Of a stretch of 38,751 bases of DNA, positions 24,483-33,052 are shown piece after piece. Source of the DNA: JBNKLG01 sp050292235 (lineage in GTDB: Bacteria; Pseudomonadota; Gammaproteobacteria; Chromatiales; Chromatiaceae); NCBI GenBank assembly GCA_050292235.1, contig JBNKLG010000018.1:1-38751 (forward strand). The letters are read 5' to 3'. The stretch's first letter is position 1. Each line of letters opens with the position of its first letter. The notes under the pieces were generated by a model. It did not search any database. It was not told the DNA's origin and was given only the letters and a program-made list of their open reading frames with translations. The translations under genes were made by a program, and so were the position numbers.

Positions 24483-26981
24483 CTAATCCAACAATTGCCT
24501 GGATTTCAAAGGCAGGCGAATGATAAAGACTGTTCCCCGACCTATTTCAGACTCAGCTTCAATAGTGCCACCATGTTTCTTGACCACCATCGTATAGGCA
24601 ATATTCAACCCCTGACCCGTTCCCTTGCCAACCTCCTTGGTGGTAAAAAAGGGATCGAATATTTTTTCACGTACCTCTTCCGACATACCAGTACCGGTAT
24701 CACTGATGCGAATCTCCACCCAGTTTTCATCCTGTTCCGTGGTTATTCTGATGGTTCCCTTTTTGCCGGAATTCTCACCGGCCACATCAGCGATGGCATG
24801 AGCGGCATTGATGATGATATTCAGGACAACCTGGTTAAAATCACCTTTAAAAACCGGGACCATGGGCAGAGAAGCATCCAGATCAGTCACCATCTCTGCA
24901 ACATACTTCCATTCGTTGCGCGTCACGATAATCGTATTCTGTATCGCACTGTTCAGGTCCGTCAGTTCCTTGCTGGTCGTTCCGGGATGGGAGAATTCCC
25001 GCATTGAACGCACGATGGCACTGATACGATCCACGCCCCCCAGTGATTGCTCAATGGCATTCGGTATCTCTTTGATCAGGTATTCAACCTCGATCTCTTT
25101 GATCAGCTTATCCAGTTCATCGATGAGCTTTGGATTTGGTTGTCTGCGACGGCTCTCTTCCAGCAACTGGACATATTTATTCAGCAAACCGCCAAGTGCA
25201 CAGAAAGATTCATGGCAAAATTTGAGATTGTCGCCAATAAACTGGATCGGGGTATTAATCTCATGGGCAATCCCGGCGGCCAATTGTCCAATCGCTTCCA
25301 ATTTCTGTGCCTGGGCAAGCTGACTCTGCAGAATGGCGCGGTCAGTGACATCCTGACCGATAGCCAATACACCGATAAGTGTTCCGTCGCTTTGTCTAAG
25401 AATGGCAGAGCGCCACTCTATTTCGTAGCGATTGCCATTTTTTGCAATGATCTGATGCACGTTTCCCCGGGTTATAACACCATCAATATATTGAGAAAAA
25501 CGCTGTCGAATATCCTCTCTATCCCGCTCCGGGAAGAATATCTCAAAACAATTCTGACCTTTGATCTCATCAAGTTTATACCCCAACAGCTTTTCCATAT
25601 AACGATTAAACCTGATGACATTTCCACTGGCATCCAGCAACAGAACGACGGCTTGAGCGGTATCGATCAACGTTTCGGCAAAATCCCGTTCTTTTCGGAG
25701 AGCGTCTTCTGCCAATTTTCGTTCACTGATGTTGTGTTTAAGCTGAATATTGTTCTCATGCAATCTGTTATAGACATTCTTAAGCTCAACAGCCATATCA
25801 TTAAAATGAGCTGCAAACCGGGTTAATTCATCATGACCGCTAAGACTGACCTTATAATCAAGATTGCCTTGACCCAACGCAATGGTAGCAGCACATAAGC
25901 GACGCAGTCGCCGGGTGATAGAAACCGCGATCAATGAGCCAAAAGCTAGCGCTGCAATTGTCGCCACAGCAGCGATCATCAAAATATTGTTACGCAACTC
26001 ATGGGCTGGCCTAAGAATATAATCAGCATCATGCTCAATAACCAGACTCCAACCAAGCCCTGTAAAGCCTGAAAAACCAGAAGAAAAAGCATAAGCCATA
26101 AGGTGCCAATGGGTTCCATTCTCTTCCCTATTTGGACGGTAGGCGGTAAAGACCGAACCATGCGACCGGGGAACCACACCTTTGAAATAGGATGACCCAT
26201 CTGTTAGAAATCCATCTGCCGGATTAGCACTATGTATGATTTTATGCTCCGAATTGAACAAGATATAATTATAGTCTGCCCCCCGCTTTACATTTGCAAG
26301 CTGACTTTCCACTATATCGACGACTTCTTTAATATTCAGAACCGCCTTAATCACCCCGATAAAAGCCCCGTTCTTATCTTTGACCCTCAGGCATATGGCG
26401 GTAGAAAAAATATTGGCGCTTTCATCAAAGCTGATTTCAGCCACATAGAGGCCATCACTTTTCGCGTGTTGCCACCAGGACTCATCATCCTGACGGTAAT
26501 CTGAAGTCCTGTTGGTCTGTGCGATATTGACCCCATAGCGATTGGTAATAAAGACCTCGCCGAATACAGGAAAACCAAAAGCCTCTTCCAGCATGTTAAG
26601 TTTGGCGCGCATGGTTTTAGCCAAATCGCCGTCCATTGTTTGCCTCATCAGAGGATTAAATGAGCCAAGAGAAACCTTGCGCCAAGCGCCATCTGCTTCA
26701 TCTATATAGCTTTGAGCATCTTTCATCTGCTCAAAGTGGAGATTGGATTCTTGTAGTGCGCCTTGAACCTCCGAGCTGTCTCCATAGGCCATCCAATCGG
26801 CTATGCGTGAATGTATAACCCGATCAACTTCCTCCATGACGGAATGGGCCTGCGCAGCTGATGCCGATTCAATAGTTTTAATAAGGCTTTTTTCACTTGA
26901 ATAGGTGGCATAGACAACGACCACCCATGCCAAAACGATGGGTAGTGCTAACACCAGAGCAAGCTTATACGCGATTTTCAT
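24483..26981 (-). CDS. Membrane sensor histidine kinase (dCache-HAMP-PAS-HisKA-HATPase)
   Basis: An 832-residue inner-membrane kinase. TM1 is at about 5-27, a periplasmic dCache-type sensor fills about 30-325 (DESWWQ, ICLRVKDKNGAFIGVIKAVLN), TM2 about 332-354, HAMP about 355-408. A PAS domain follows (435-545), then HisKA with phospho-acceptor His573 (AAGIAHEINTPIQF) and a HATPase domain with the N-box NQVVLNIIINAAHA, DTGTGMS and KGTGQGLN. No response regulator is adjacent, so the output is unknown. The start at 26981 is chosen from the first transmembrane helix (MKIAYKLALV); an ATG at 27005 is possible. The open frame continues upstream into an IS3-like transposase fragment. It is AT-richer than its neighbours and separates trmJ from cysE-iscR, indicating acquisition. 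Confidence 0.88.
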   Translation of the reverse strand: MKIAYKLALVLALPIVLAWVVVVYATYSSEKSLIKTIESASAAQAHSVMEEVDRVIHSRIADWMAYGDSSEVQGALQESNLHFEQMKDAQSYIDEADGAWRKVSLGSFNPLMRQTMDGDLAKTMRAKLNMLEEAFGFPVFGEVFITNRYGVNIAQTNRTSDYRQDDESWWQHAKSDGLYVAEISFDESANIFSTAICLRVKDKNGAFIGVIKAVLNIKEVVDIVESQLANVKRGADYNYILFNSEHKIIHSANPADGFLTDGSSYFKGVVPRSHGSVFTAYRPNREENGTHWHLMAYAFSSGFSGFTGLGWSLVIEHDADYILRPAHELRNNILMIAAVATIAALAFGSLIAVSITRRLRRLCAATIALGQGNLDYKVSLSGHDELTRFAAHFNDMAVELKNVYNRLHENNIQLKHNISERKLAEDALRKERDFAETLIDTAQAVVLLLDASGNVIRFNRYMEKLLGYKLDEIKGQNCFEIFFPERDREDIRQRFSQYIDGVITRGNVHQIIAKNGNRYEIEWRSAILRQSDGTLIGVLAIGQDVTDRAILQSQLAQAQKLEAIGQLAAGIAHEINTPIQFIGDNLKFCHESFCALGGLLNKYVQLLEESRRRQPNPKLIDELDKLIKEIEVEYLIKEIPNAIEQSLGGVDRISAIVRSMREFSHPGTTSKELTDLNSAIQNTIIVTRNEWKYVAEMVTDLDASLPMVPVFKGDFNQVVLNIIINAAHAIADVAGENSGKKGTIRITTEQDENWVEIRISDTGTGMSEEVREKIFDPFFTTKEVGKGTGQGLNIAYTMVVKKHGGTIEAESEIGRGTVFIIRLPLKSRQLLD

Positions 26982-27035
26982 AGTAGGAAATCCATTTGAA
27001 ATCATGAGGATTGGCGATCCTATCCAGGTAAGCAT

Positions 27036-27182
27036 AGCCGCTTCCGCCCCCACTGACAGAGCGTCGAGTACGAAGTCAGTGGCCATGCCGGTGCTGACAC
27101 GCCAGCCAACAATAGGCTGAGCAAGTACGCCGACAACAAAAGCCCCGTACAGCCAATCCTGCCAGGTGGAACATGGATGAAA
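27036..27182 (-). pseudogene. IS3-family transposase (OrfB, rve) fragment
   Basis: About 49 codons in the same frame as the downstream kinase read STWQDWLYGAFVVGVLAQ, then PIVGWRVSTGMATDFVLDAL, which strongly resembles the DDE integrase core of IS3-type OrfB (typical form: TWxGxxYVAFVIDVFxRRIVGWRVS, then TDFVLDAL). The second catalytic Asp position (VID) reads VVG, so the fragment is decayed. No OrfA, other catalytic parts, or terminal repeats were found nearby. The fragment ends about 55 bases before the kinase start and is probably a footprint of the event that brought the kinase here. Confidence 0.75.
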
Positions 27183-27281
27183 TCCGACACCCACTACGAC
27201 CCGATAACACGATCAGGTTGTTGACTTCCAATTAGGTGATTTGGGCAGGCAGTCCCTATTTGACAAGCAAAGCACCCAGTC

Positions 27282-28025
27282 TCAATCCCGACGCATAGAC
27301 TTCCTGCCCTGGCAGGCACTGAGGATGCCGTGGAGGATATTCAGCTCATCCGCATCAGGACGGGCGCGGGCGAAAAGACGTTGCAACCGCAGCATCAATT
27401 TATCCGAACGGCGTGGATCGGCAAAACCGATCTCTTCAATGGCCTGTCCCAGATGGCGATAAAACAAGGCCAAAGCCTCGGGATCGGCCACGGCGGGCAA
27501 CACCTCGGCCTCGTAGGTTTCCGACTGGGTCTGAATCGTCATCTGTAGTTCATAGGCCAAAATCTGCACCGCCATGCCGAGATTGAGTGAGCTGTAGGCC
27601 GGGTTGGCCGGGATATGAACCAGATAGTGACAATGGGCCAGCTCTTCGTTGGTCAGGCCTGAATTCTCCCGCCCGAACACCAGGGCTACCGGGCCGCTGG
27701 CGGCCTCTGCCAGCACTTTCTGAGCACAGACACGGGGATCCCACTGCGGCCACTCCACCGAACGCAGCCGGGCACTGGCCCCCACCACCAGCCGACATCC
27801 TGCCAAAGCCAAAGGCAAATCGTCAAAACACTCAGCCGCATCCAATAGGTCATCAGCACCTGAAGCACGAGCCGTCGCCTCCGGATCAGGAAAACGCCGG
27901 GGCCGTACCAGTGCCAAACGGGACAAAAACATGTTTTTCATAGCCCGGGCCACAGCACCGATATTGCCGGGATGACTGGTTTCCACCAGGACGATACGGA
28001 TGTTATTCAGAGGGTCTTTGCTCAC
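27282..28025 (-). CDS. trmJ: tRNA (cytidine/uridine-2'-O-)-methyltransferase TrmJ
   Basis: A 247-residue SPOUT methyltransferase that methylates the ribose of position 32 in several tRNAs. Family motifs: NIRIVLVETSHPGNIGAVARAMKNM, ALVFGRENSGLTNEEL and IPANPAYSSLNLGMAVQILAYE, the trefoil-knot SAM site. The GTG at 28025 gives the E. coli-like length (246) and has GGAAAAG upstream; the longer frame adds residues that overlap suhB on the other strand and do not fit the family. Divergent from suhB as in E. coli, where trmJ directly precedes iscR; here the kinase and cysE lie between. Confidence 0.94.
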   Translation of the reverse strand: MSKDPLNNIRIVLVETSHPGNIGAVARAMKNMFLSRLALVRPRRFPDPEATARASGADDLLDAAECFDDLPLALAGCRLVVGASARLRSVEWPQWDPRVCAQKVLAEAASGPVALVFGRENSGLTNEELAHCHYLVHIPANPAYSSLNLGMAVQILAYELQMTIQTQSETYEAEVLPAVADPEALALFYRHLGQAIEEIGFADPRRSDKLMLRLQRLFARARPDADELNILHGILSACQGRKSMRRD

Positions 28026-28101
28026 GCTTCTTTTCCACGATATCCAGGGTTCAATAAAGATTTGCTTTGTCGCTGGCTCAGTGTGCGGTATGGTGCGCGG
28101 G

Positions 28102-28899
28102 ATGAATCCCATGACCAATATCGCTATTCGCGCCGCCCGGGCCGCTGGCAAACTGCAAATGCAGTATTTTAGTCGCCTGGAAGCCCTGCAGGTGCAGACC
28201 AAGGGGCAAAACGACTTTGTAACCGAGGTGGATCGCGCCTCCGAGCAGCAAATCATCACCATTTTGCGGGATGCCTATCCCAGCCACGCCATCCTGGCGG
28301 AAGAGAGCGGCAATCAAAAAGGCGACAGTTACCAGTGGATCATCGATCCCCTGGACGGCACCACCAATTATTTGCACGGCTTTCCCCAATTTGCCGTCTC
28401 CATCGCCTGTGCCCATAAAGGCGAGCTGATCTGTGGCGTGGTCTACGACCCCTTCAAAGAGGAGATGTTCGTCGCCAGCAAGGGCGATGGTGCCCGACTC
28501 AATGACCGCCGCATCCGTGTCACCGATCGCAAAGGTCTGAATGGCGCCCTCATTGGCACCGGCTTTCCCTTCCGCGACCACAGCCATCTGGATCTCTATA
28601 CCGAGATGTTCAAGGATATGATCCGGGAAACCGCTGGCCTGCGACGCCCCGGCTCAGCCGCCCTGGATCTGGCCTACGTTGCCGCCGGACGCATGGATGG
28701 CTTCTGGGAACTGGGCCTCTCCCAATGGGATTTTGCCGCTGGTGCCCTACTGGTACGCGAAGCTGGCGGCACCATCACCGACCTGGCCGGTGGAGATCGT
28801 TACATGCAGTGCGGCAATCTGGCGGCGGGCAACATCAAGGTGCATGGGGCCATGCTGAAGCTATTACGGCCGCATTTGTCTACAGAGCTGTCCTACTAA
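28102..28899 (+). CDS. suhB: Inositol monophosphatase family protein SuhB
   Basis: A 265-residue Mg-dependent phosphatase; in E. coli SuhB also joins the rRNA transcription antitermination complex. Metal-binding motifs: ILAEESG (Glu67, Glu68) and IDPLDGTTNY (Asp82-Thr87), plus the C-terminal WDFAAGALLVREAGG. The start MNPMTNIAIRAARAAG aligns with E. coli SuhB (MHPMLNIAVRAARKAG); no good ribosome binding site is present. A weak TTGTCG/TATGGT pair with 16-base spacing lies so close that a nearly leaderless transcript is possible. Only 76 bases separate it from the divergent trmJ. Confidence 0.95.
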   Translation: MNPMTNIAIRAARAAGKLQMQYFSRLEALQVQTKGQNDFVTEVDRASEQQIITILRDAYPSHAILAEESGNQKGDSYQWIIDPLDGTTNYLHGFPQFAVSIACAHKGELICGVVYDPFKEEMFVASKGDGARLNDRRIRVTDRKGLNGALIGTGFPFRDHSHLDLYTEMFKDMIRETAGLRRPGSAALDLAYVAAGRMDGFWELGLSQWDFAAGALLVREAGGTITDLAGGDRYMQCGNLAAGNIKVHGAMLKLLRPHLSTELSY

Positions 28900-28926
28900 G
28901 CCAGGAATATAGACCAAACACAAAGA

Positions 28927-28960
28927 AACACCGGGCAGATCGACAGATCTGCCCGGTGTT
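28927..28960. terminator. Strong bidirectional terminator-like hairpin
   Basis: A perfect 15-bp stem (AACACCGGGCAGATC / GATCTGCCCGGTGTT) with a GACA loop lies between the convergent suhB and sulfotransferase-like genes. The flanks are T-rich on the minus-strand side (TCTTTGTGTTT) and weakly so on the plus side (TTCTCTC). A second palindrome, ATCCCGAATCGGGAT, follows at 28966-28980. Confidence 0.8.
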
Positions 28961-28993
28961 CTCTCATCCCGAATCGGGATGGAACAGGGACAC

Positions 28994-30067
28994 TCAAGCC
29001 ACAACGCTTTTCCTGCGTCCCATATCGGCAAACTCCTCGCCGACAGACAGCAGGGGCATACCCTCCGCCAGTCCCGCCGCATCTAGCAATTGGTAGCAAC
29101 GCCGGGCCTGTTTCTCAACCAAAACCTGTGGCCGCCCCGTCAGCCCCATGGTGATGCTGTTGATGTCGGGCCTGAACTCATGAATCGAAGCCAACTCTTC
29201 TCCATCAGACTTGATACCCGTTCCACCGATGAGACCCAGGCTATAGATGAGGTTCGGGCTTAGAACCAGATCGCGCAAGGTCAGGGTTTCGGCCTGGGGA
29301 TATTTGACGGACAGCCGCAGGAACATCTGATTGATAGCACCCAGCGCCAGCACTCGTTCATACAGCACCCTATCCTCTGACTCAGGCAGCTCTGCAATCT
29401 TCTGCCAAACTTTACGGAAGGCCCTGCCGTTGCGGCCCAGGAAGCGCAGTTGAAACTCGGGGCTGGCGATGGCTGCAAATTCATCCCGCAGATAGCGGGT
29501 CTCTTCGGCCCTTGTTTTCATCATCTTATCGATGCAGAACACCGGATCCGTCACCACCATCAGGCTGGGCATACCGAAATAGCGAATCAGTGACTCGGTC
29601 ATCAGCAGACCATGGGTCTCATGCACCAGGATCTGCTCAAATTCAGCCAACTGTGGGGCCACCCGGTTACTGGCATGACGCAGCATATCGTTTTCATCCA
29701 GAAAGGCGATCAGGCCCAGCAGGGTCTCCATGGGATGATCGCCCTGAGTCTCCTTGTTGTATTCAAACGGCAGTTCCCAGCCGCCTTCAGCATTAATCAA
29801 TGCCGGACTGATACGCTGCGTCGGGCAATTGAAGAAGGGCATGCGCCGCTCGACCTGGATCAGGTTGCGGGCCAGCCACTCACCCCCACTGCCATGCGGG
29901 GCCATGATCAGACGCAGACGTCTTTTGCGCCGCCCCAGCGCCGGCAACTTGCCATAACGGCGCTGGAGCTGAAACTGCCACTTCGAGGCTTTGACAAAGT
30001 GCGAGGTCTGGGCAAAGGCACTGGCCAGGCCCGTGGTTGTCAAAATGTCTGAATTGATGAAAGACAT
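28994..30067 (-). CDS. Sulfotransferase-like P-loop protein
   Basis: A 357-residue soluble protein. LIMAPHGSGGEWLARNL (53-69) resembles the phosphosulfate-binding loop of PAPS-dependent sulfotransferases, and LMVVTDPVFCIDKMM (about 176-190) resembles their second phosphate-binding segment (RDPxxxxxS), with the serine replaced. The rest is helical, with basic N-terminal residues (RRKRRLRL). No signal peptide or membrane segment. GGAGGAG lies 7 bases before the ATG, giving a strong start. It faces suhB across the strong hairpin and is divergent from a small protein gene, sharing a dyad-rich 185-base region. The sulfotransferase assignment rests on short motifs, so the family and substrate are uncertain. 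Confidence 0.6.
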   Translation of the reverse strand: MSFINSDILTTTGLASAFAQTSHFVKASKWQFQLQRRYGKLPALGRRKRRLRLIMAPHGSGGEWLARNLIQVERRMPFFNCPTQRISPALINAEGGWELPFEYNKETQGDHPMETLLGLIAFLDENDMLRHASNRVAPQLAEFEQILVHETHGLLMTESLIRYFGMPSLMVVTDPVFCIDKMMKTRAEETRYLRDEFAAIASPEFQLRFLGRNGRAFRKVWQKIAELPESEDRVLYERVLALGAINQMFLRLSVKYPQAETLTLRDLVLSPNLIYSLGLIGGTGIKSDGEELASIHEFRPDINSITMGLTGRPQVLVEKQARRCYQLLDAAGLAEGMPLLSVGEEFADMGRRKSVVA

Positions 30068-30095
30068 GGGGGTACTCCTCCAGCAAATCTTCTAT

Positions 30096-30109
30096 GGGTA
30101 AGATTACCC
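30096..30109. promoter_or_regulatory. Short dyad (GGGTA-N4-TACCC)
   Basis: GGGTA and TACCC are perfect inverted halves around AGAT, 29 bases upstream of the sulfotransferase-like start. Possible operator or leader hairpin. Confidence 0.35.
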
Positions 30110-30125
30110 GCTGCCAAAAGGAAAA

Positions 30126-30142
30126 GTGACGAACTGCGTCAC
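30126..30142. promoter_or_regulatory. Operator-like dyad (GTGACG-N5-CGTCAC)
   Basis: A perfect 6-base inverted repeat with a 5-base spacer lies in the divergent region between the sulfotransferase-like gene and the small protein gene. Size and symmetry suit a dimeric regulator. TTGACA (30147-30152) begins just beside it on the plus strand, a possible -35 element, though no good -10 at 17 bases was found. Confidence 0.45.
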
Positions 30143-30252
30143 ACTTTGACACATTGCCGATTTGTTTTTTTTTCGATTCAAGGTACAGCGCTCACCGCCG
30201 CTATTTTCTAAAGAAGAGTTACCCCAAACCCTACCCAGAGAGGAGGCCTCCC

Positions 30253-30453
30253 ATGAAAGCCAAGATCAGCAAACGCGGCCTGGAAATGATCATGCGCGAC
30301 GTCCTCGAGGGCATGGAAGAACTCAGCCTGCAACTCGGCTATCACATGGACCTGAATGGCGAAATCGGCCAGCTGCAGCCAGCTCCGATCTCTTCCCAGC
30401 CCAGACACAACAACATCCACTATCTGCATTCAAAGCAACGCAAGAGCGCCTGA
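30253..30453 (+). CDS. Small basic protein of unknown function (66 aa)
   Basis: A 66-residue soluble protein: a helical first half (KRGLEMIMRDVLEGMEELSL) and a polar C-terminus (SQPRHNNIHYLHSKQRKSA) rich in His, Gln and Lys. No family was recognised. The start at 30253 is supported by AGGAGG 7 bases upstream; that site is inside the palindrome GGAGGCCTCC (30242-30251). It is divergent from the sulfotransferase-like gene and 85 bases before the dynamin-like gene in the same direction, so it could share a message with either regulator or GTPase. Confidence 0.65.
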   Translation: MKAKISKRGLEMIMRDVLEGMEELSLQLGYHMDLNGEIGQLQPAPISSQPRHNNIHYLHSKQRKSA

Positions 30454-30464
30454 CCCCCTTACTC

Positions 30465-30533
30465 CACTCCTCAGCTCAGGGTAGACTTACAGCTCCAAGA
30501 ATAGGGGCTCTGATGCCCCACCCCTGAGGAGTG
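30465..30533 (+). promoter_or_regulatory. Structured leader that can hide the ribosome binding site of the GTPase gene
   Basis: CACTCCTCAG (30465-30474) is the perfect complement of CTGAGGAGTG (30524-30533), which contains the GAGGAG ribosome binding site 7 bases before the ATG at 30539. A competing inner hairpin GGGGC-TCTGAT-GCCCC lies at 30504-30519. The two forms could expose or hide the site, as in a riboswitch, RNA thermometer or intercistronic control element. No known riboswitch class was recognised. Confidence 0.5.
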
Positions 30534-30538
30534 CAACC

Positions 30539-32002
30539 ATGGCCAGCCCAAGCCACCTGATTGAAAGTCGTTTACAGCATCTGGAACGCCATCTGGAGCA
30601 GGAGAATCCTGTTCTGCTCAAAACGGTCAAAAGCTTCCGCCAACTGGATGGCATTGCCTACCGCATGGGCCTGCTGGGTCCTGAAGACTCCTATACCGCC
30701 CATATCCCCTGGTGGCCCTTGATCTCCGTACTGGGTACCTTTTCTGCGGGCAAATCGACCTTTATCAACCACTATCTGGGCATCGACCTACAACGTAGCG
30801 GCAACCAGGCAGTCGATGATAAATTTACCGTCATCTGCTACAACCGTGAAACCACGGCCCATGCCCTGCCCGGCATCGCCCTGGACTCTGACCCGCGTTT
30901 TCCCTTCTATCAGATCAGCGAAGAGATCGAAAAGGTGGAAAAGGGCGAAGGTGATCGCATCGATGCCTATCTGCAACTCAAGGCCTGCCCCAGTGATCAT
31001 TTGCGCGGCAAGATTCTGATCGACTCCCCCGGATTCGACGCCGATGCCCAGCGCACCGCCACTCTGCGCCTGACCGATCACATCATCGATCTGGCCGATC
31101 TGGTACTGGTTTTTTTCGATGCCCGCCACCCTGAGCCGGGCGCCATGCGCGACACCCTGGACCACCTGGTTTCAGACACCATCAGCCGCACGGATTCGAG
31201 CAAGTTTCTCTACATCCTCAACCAGATCGACACCACGGCCAACGAGGATAACCCGGAAGATGTCATCGCCGCCTGGCAGCGTGCCCTGGGAGAGCGCGGT
31301 CTCACCGCAGGTCGCTTCTACACCATTTACAGCCCCAAGACTTCCATCCCCATCAACGACGAAGCTTTGCGCCAGCGTTACGAAAGCAAACGCGACGCCG
31401 ATCTGGGTGAGATCCATGGCCGCATGCATCAGGTTGAGGTGCAGCGGGCTTACCGCATCGTCGCCTCCCTGGAGCGCATGGCCCACGATATCGAAGAGAA
31501 GGCTGTTCCGGCCCTCAACCAGGCCATTAGCAAATGGCGCCAGCGTACCCTCATCGGTGATGCCATTGTCTTTGGTCTCCTGGGCACCGGCCTGCTGATC
31601 TATATCATCCAGAACAGTCTGTTCCAGCATCCACCCGGCTGGCTTGGCAATCCGTCCATAACCTACGGCGTTGGCTTAGTGGCACTGCTGGGAGCTATGG
31701 GCATCCATTACAGCATTCGCAACCTGACAGCCCGCACCCTGATGCACTTTTTACGTCAGAAAAACAGTGAGCTGGAAATAATGCGCAGTGACCTGACTGC
31801 CGCCTTCAAAAAATGCATCAGTCCCTGGCGCAGCATCTTTGCTCCCGCCCCGGCGGGCTGGAGCCGCCGCACCAGGAAACGCCTGGGCGAAATCATCGAC
31901 CACACCGATGACTACGTGCAGTCGCTCAATGATCGTTTTACCAATCCCTCCGGCGAGGGGGATATTCAGATAGACCAGATGCTGGCAAAGGACAGAATCT
32001 AA
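30539..32002 (+). CDS. Dynamin-like membrane GTPase
   Basis: A 487-residue bacterial dynamin-type GTPase. G1 is GTFSAGKST (66-74), G3 DSPGFD (162-167) and G4 NQID (228-231). Two hydrophobic segments lie at about 336-362 and 372-392, followed by a basic helical tail, so the protein is anchored in the inner membrane with the GTPase in the cytoplasm. Relatives remodel or protect membranes, but no specific role is known here. Heptad-like charged helices flank the G domain. The TAA is followed immediately by the nadA GTG (TAAGTG). Confidence 0.85.
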   Translation: MASPSHLIESRLQHLERHLEQENPVLLKTVKSFRQLDGIAYRMGLLGPEDSYTAHIPWWPLISVLGTFSAGKSTFINHYLGIDLQRSGNQAVDDKFTVICYNRETTAHALPGIALDSDPRFPFYQISEEIEKVEKGEGDRIDAYLQLKACPSDHLRGKILIDSPGFDADAQRTATLRLTDHIIDLADLVLVFFDARHPEPGAMRDTLDHLVSDTISRTDSSKFLYILNQIDTTANEDNPEDVIAAWQRALGERGLTAGRFYTIYSPKTSIPINDEALRQRYESKRDADLGEIHGRMHQVEVQRAYRIVASLERMAHDIEEKAVPALNQAISKWRQRTLIGDAIVFGLLGTGLLIYIIQNSLFQHPPGWLGNPSITYGVGLVALLGAMGIHYSIRNLTARTLMHFLRQKNSELEIMRSDLTAAFKKCISPWRSIFAPAPAGWSRRTRKRLGEIIDHTDDYVQSLNDRFTNPSGEGDIQIDQMLAKDRI

Positions 32003-33043
32003 GTGACCGAAACCACCTTGCAACTCCCCAAGATCCAGGTACCGCCCCACCCGCAGCCCAAGCAGTACGCGCCGGGTGAAAAGGATGCGCTGATCGACCA
32101 TATCAAAGCGCTGTTGGTCCAGGAAAAGGCCGTTCTGGTCGCCCACTATTATGTGGATGGCGACCTCCAGGCCCTGGCCGAAGAGAGCGGCGGCTGCGTC
32201 GCCGACTCCCTGGAGATGGCCCGCTTCGGCAGCGAACAGGACGCCAAGACCCTGGTGGTCTGTGGCGTGCGCTTCATGGGTGAGACCGCCAAGATCCTCA
32301 ATCCCGAAAAGCGGGTGCTGATGCCCACCCTGGAGGCCAGTTGCTCCCTGGACGACGGCTGCCCCATCGACCAGTTCTCCGCCTTCTGCGACCAGTATCC
32401 CGATCACCAAGTCGTGGTCTACGCCAACACCAGTGCAGAGGTCAAAGCCCGCGCCGACTGGATGGTCACCTCCAGCATCGCCCTGCCGGTGGTTCGCCAT
32501 CTGCACGAGCAGGGACAGAGGGTACTCTGGGCACCGGACAAACACCTCGGCCACTATGTGCAGCAGCTCACCGGGGTCGATATGGTGCATTGGCCGGGCA
32601 GTTGCGTGGTGCACGAGGAGTTCAAATCCGTCGCCCTGGCGCGCATTCGCAGGCTCCATCCTGAAGCCGCCGTGCTGGTTCACCCCGAATCGCCGGACAA
32701 CGTGGTACAGCAGGCCGACGTGGTGGGCTCCACCACCCAGTTGATCCGGGCGGTCAGCGAACTGCCCAACCCGGAGTTCATCATTGCCACCGACGAGGGC
32801 ATCTTCTGGAAAATGCAGCAGAAGGCCCCGCAGAAAAAGCTCATCGCCGCCCCCACCGCTGGCGAAGGGGCCACCTGTGAATCCTGCGCCCACTGCCCCT
32901 GGATGGCGATGAATGCCCTGGAGAATCTGGCGGCCTGCCTGGAACAAGGTTCGCCGGAGATCCATATCGATCCCAATATTCGTGACCGGGCTGTCGTTCC
33001 CATCCAACGCATGTTGGATTTTGCCAAAACCTGCAACAATTAA
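32003..33043 (+). CDS. nadA: Quinolinate synthase NadA
   Basis: A 346-residue [4Fe-4S] enzyme that condenses iminoaspartate and dihydroxyacetone phosphate to quinolinate in NAD synthesis. Cluster ligands are Cys114 (EASCSL), Cys201 (PGSCVVHEEF) and Cys298 (CESCAHCPWMAMN). HYYVDGDLQALAEESGGCVADSLEMA is family-typical. It begins with GTG directly after the GTPase stop; AAAGGA lies 10 bases upstream, so the two are co-transcribed. nadB is not in the window. It depends on clusters, as made by the isc operon upstream. Confidence 0.97.
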   Translation: MTETTLQLPKIQVPPHPQPKQYAPGEKDALIDHIKALLVQEKAVLVAHYYVDGDLQALAEESGGCVADSLEMARFGSEQDAKTLVVCGVRFMGETAKILNPEKRVLMPTLEASCSLDDGCPIDQFSAFCDQYPDHQVVVYANTSAEVKARADWMVTSSIALPVVRHLHEQGQRVLWAPDKHLGHYVQQLTGVDMVHWPGSCVVHEEFKSVALARIRRLHPEAAVLVHPESPDNVVQQADVVGSTTQLIRAVSELPNPEFIIATDEGIFWKMQQKAPQKKLIAAPTAGEGATCESCAHCPWMAMNALENLAACLEQGSPEIHIDPNIRDRAVVPIQRMLDFAKTCNN

Positions 33044-33052
33044 GCTGACACC

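Noticed and set aside
26982..27194. N-terminal extension of the histidine kinase
   Set aside because: The added residues are the IS3 transposase fragment, and the first transmembrane helix gives a natural start at 26981. A fused product remains possible but unsupported.
28026..28262. N-terminal extension of TrmJ
   Set aside because: It overlaps suhB on the other strand and does not resemble TrmJ; the GTG at 28025 gives the family length.
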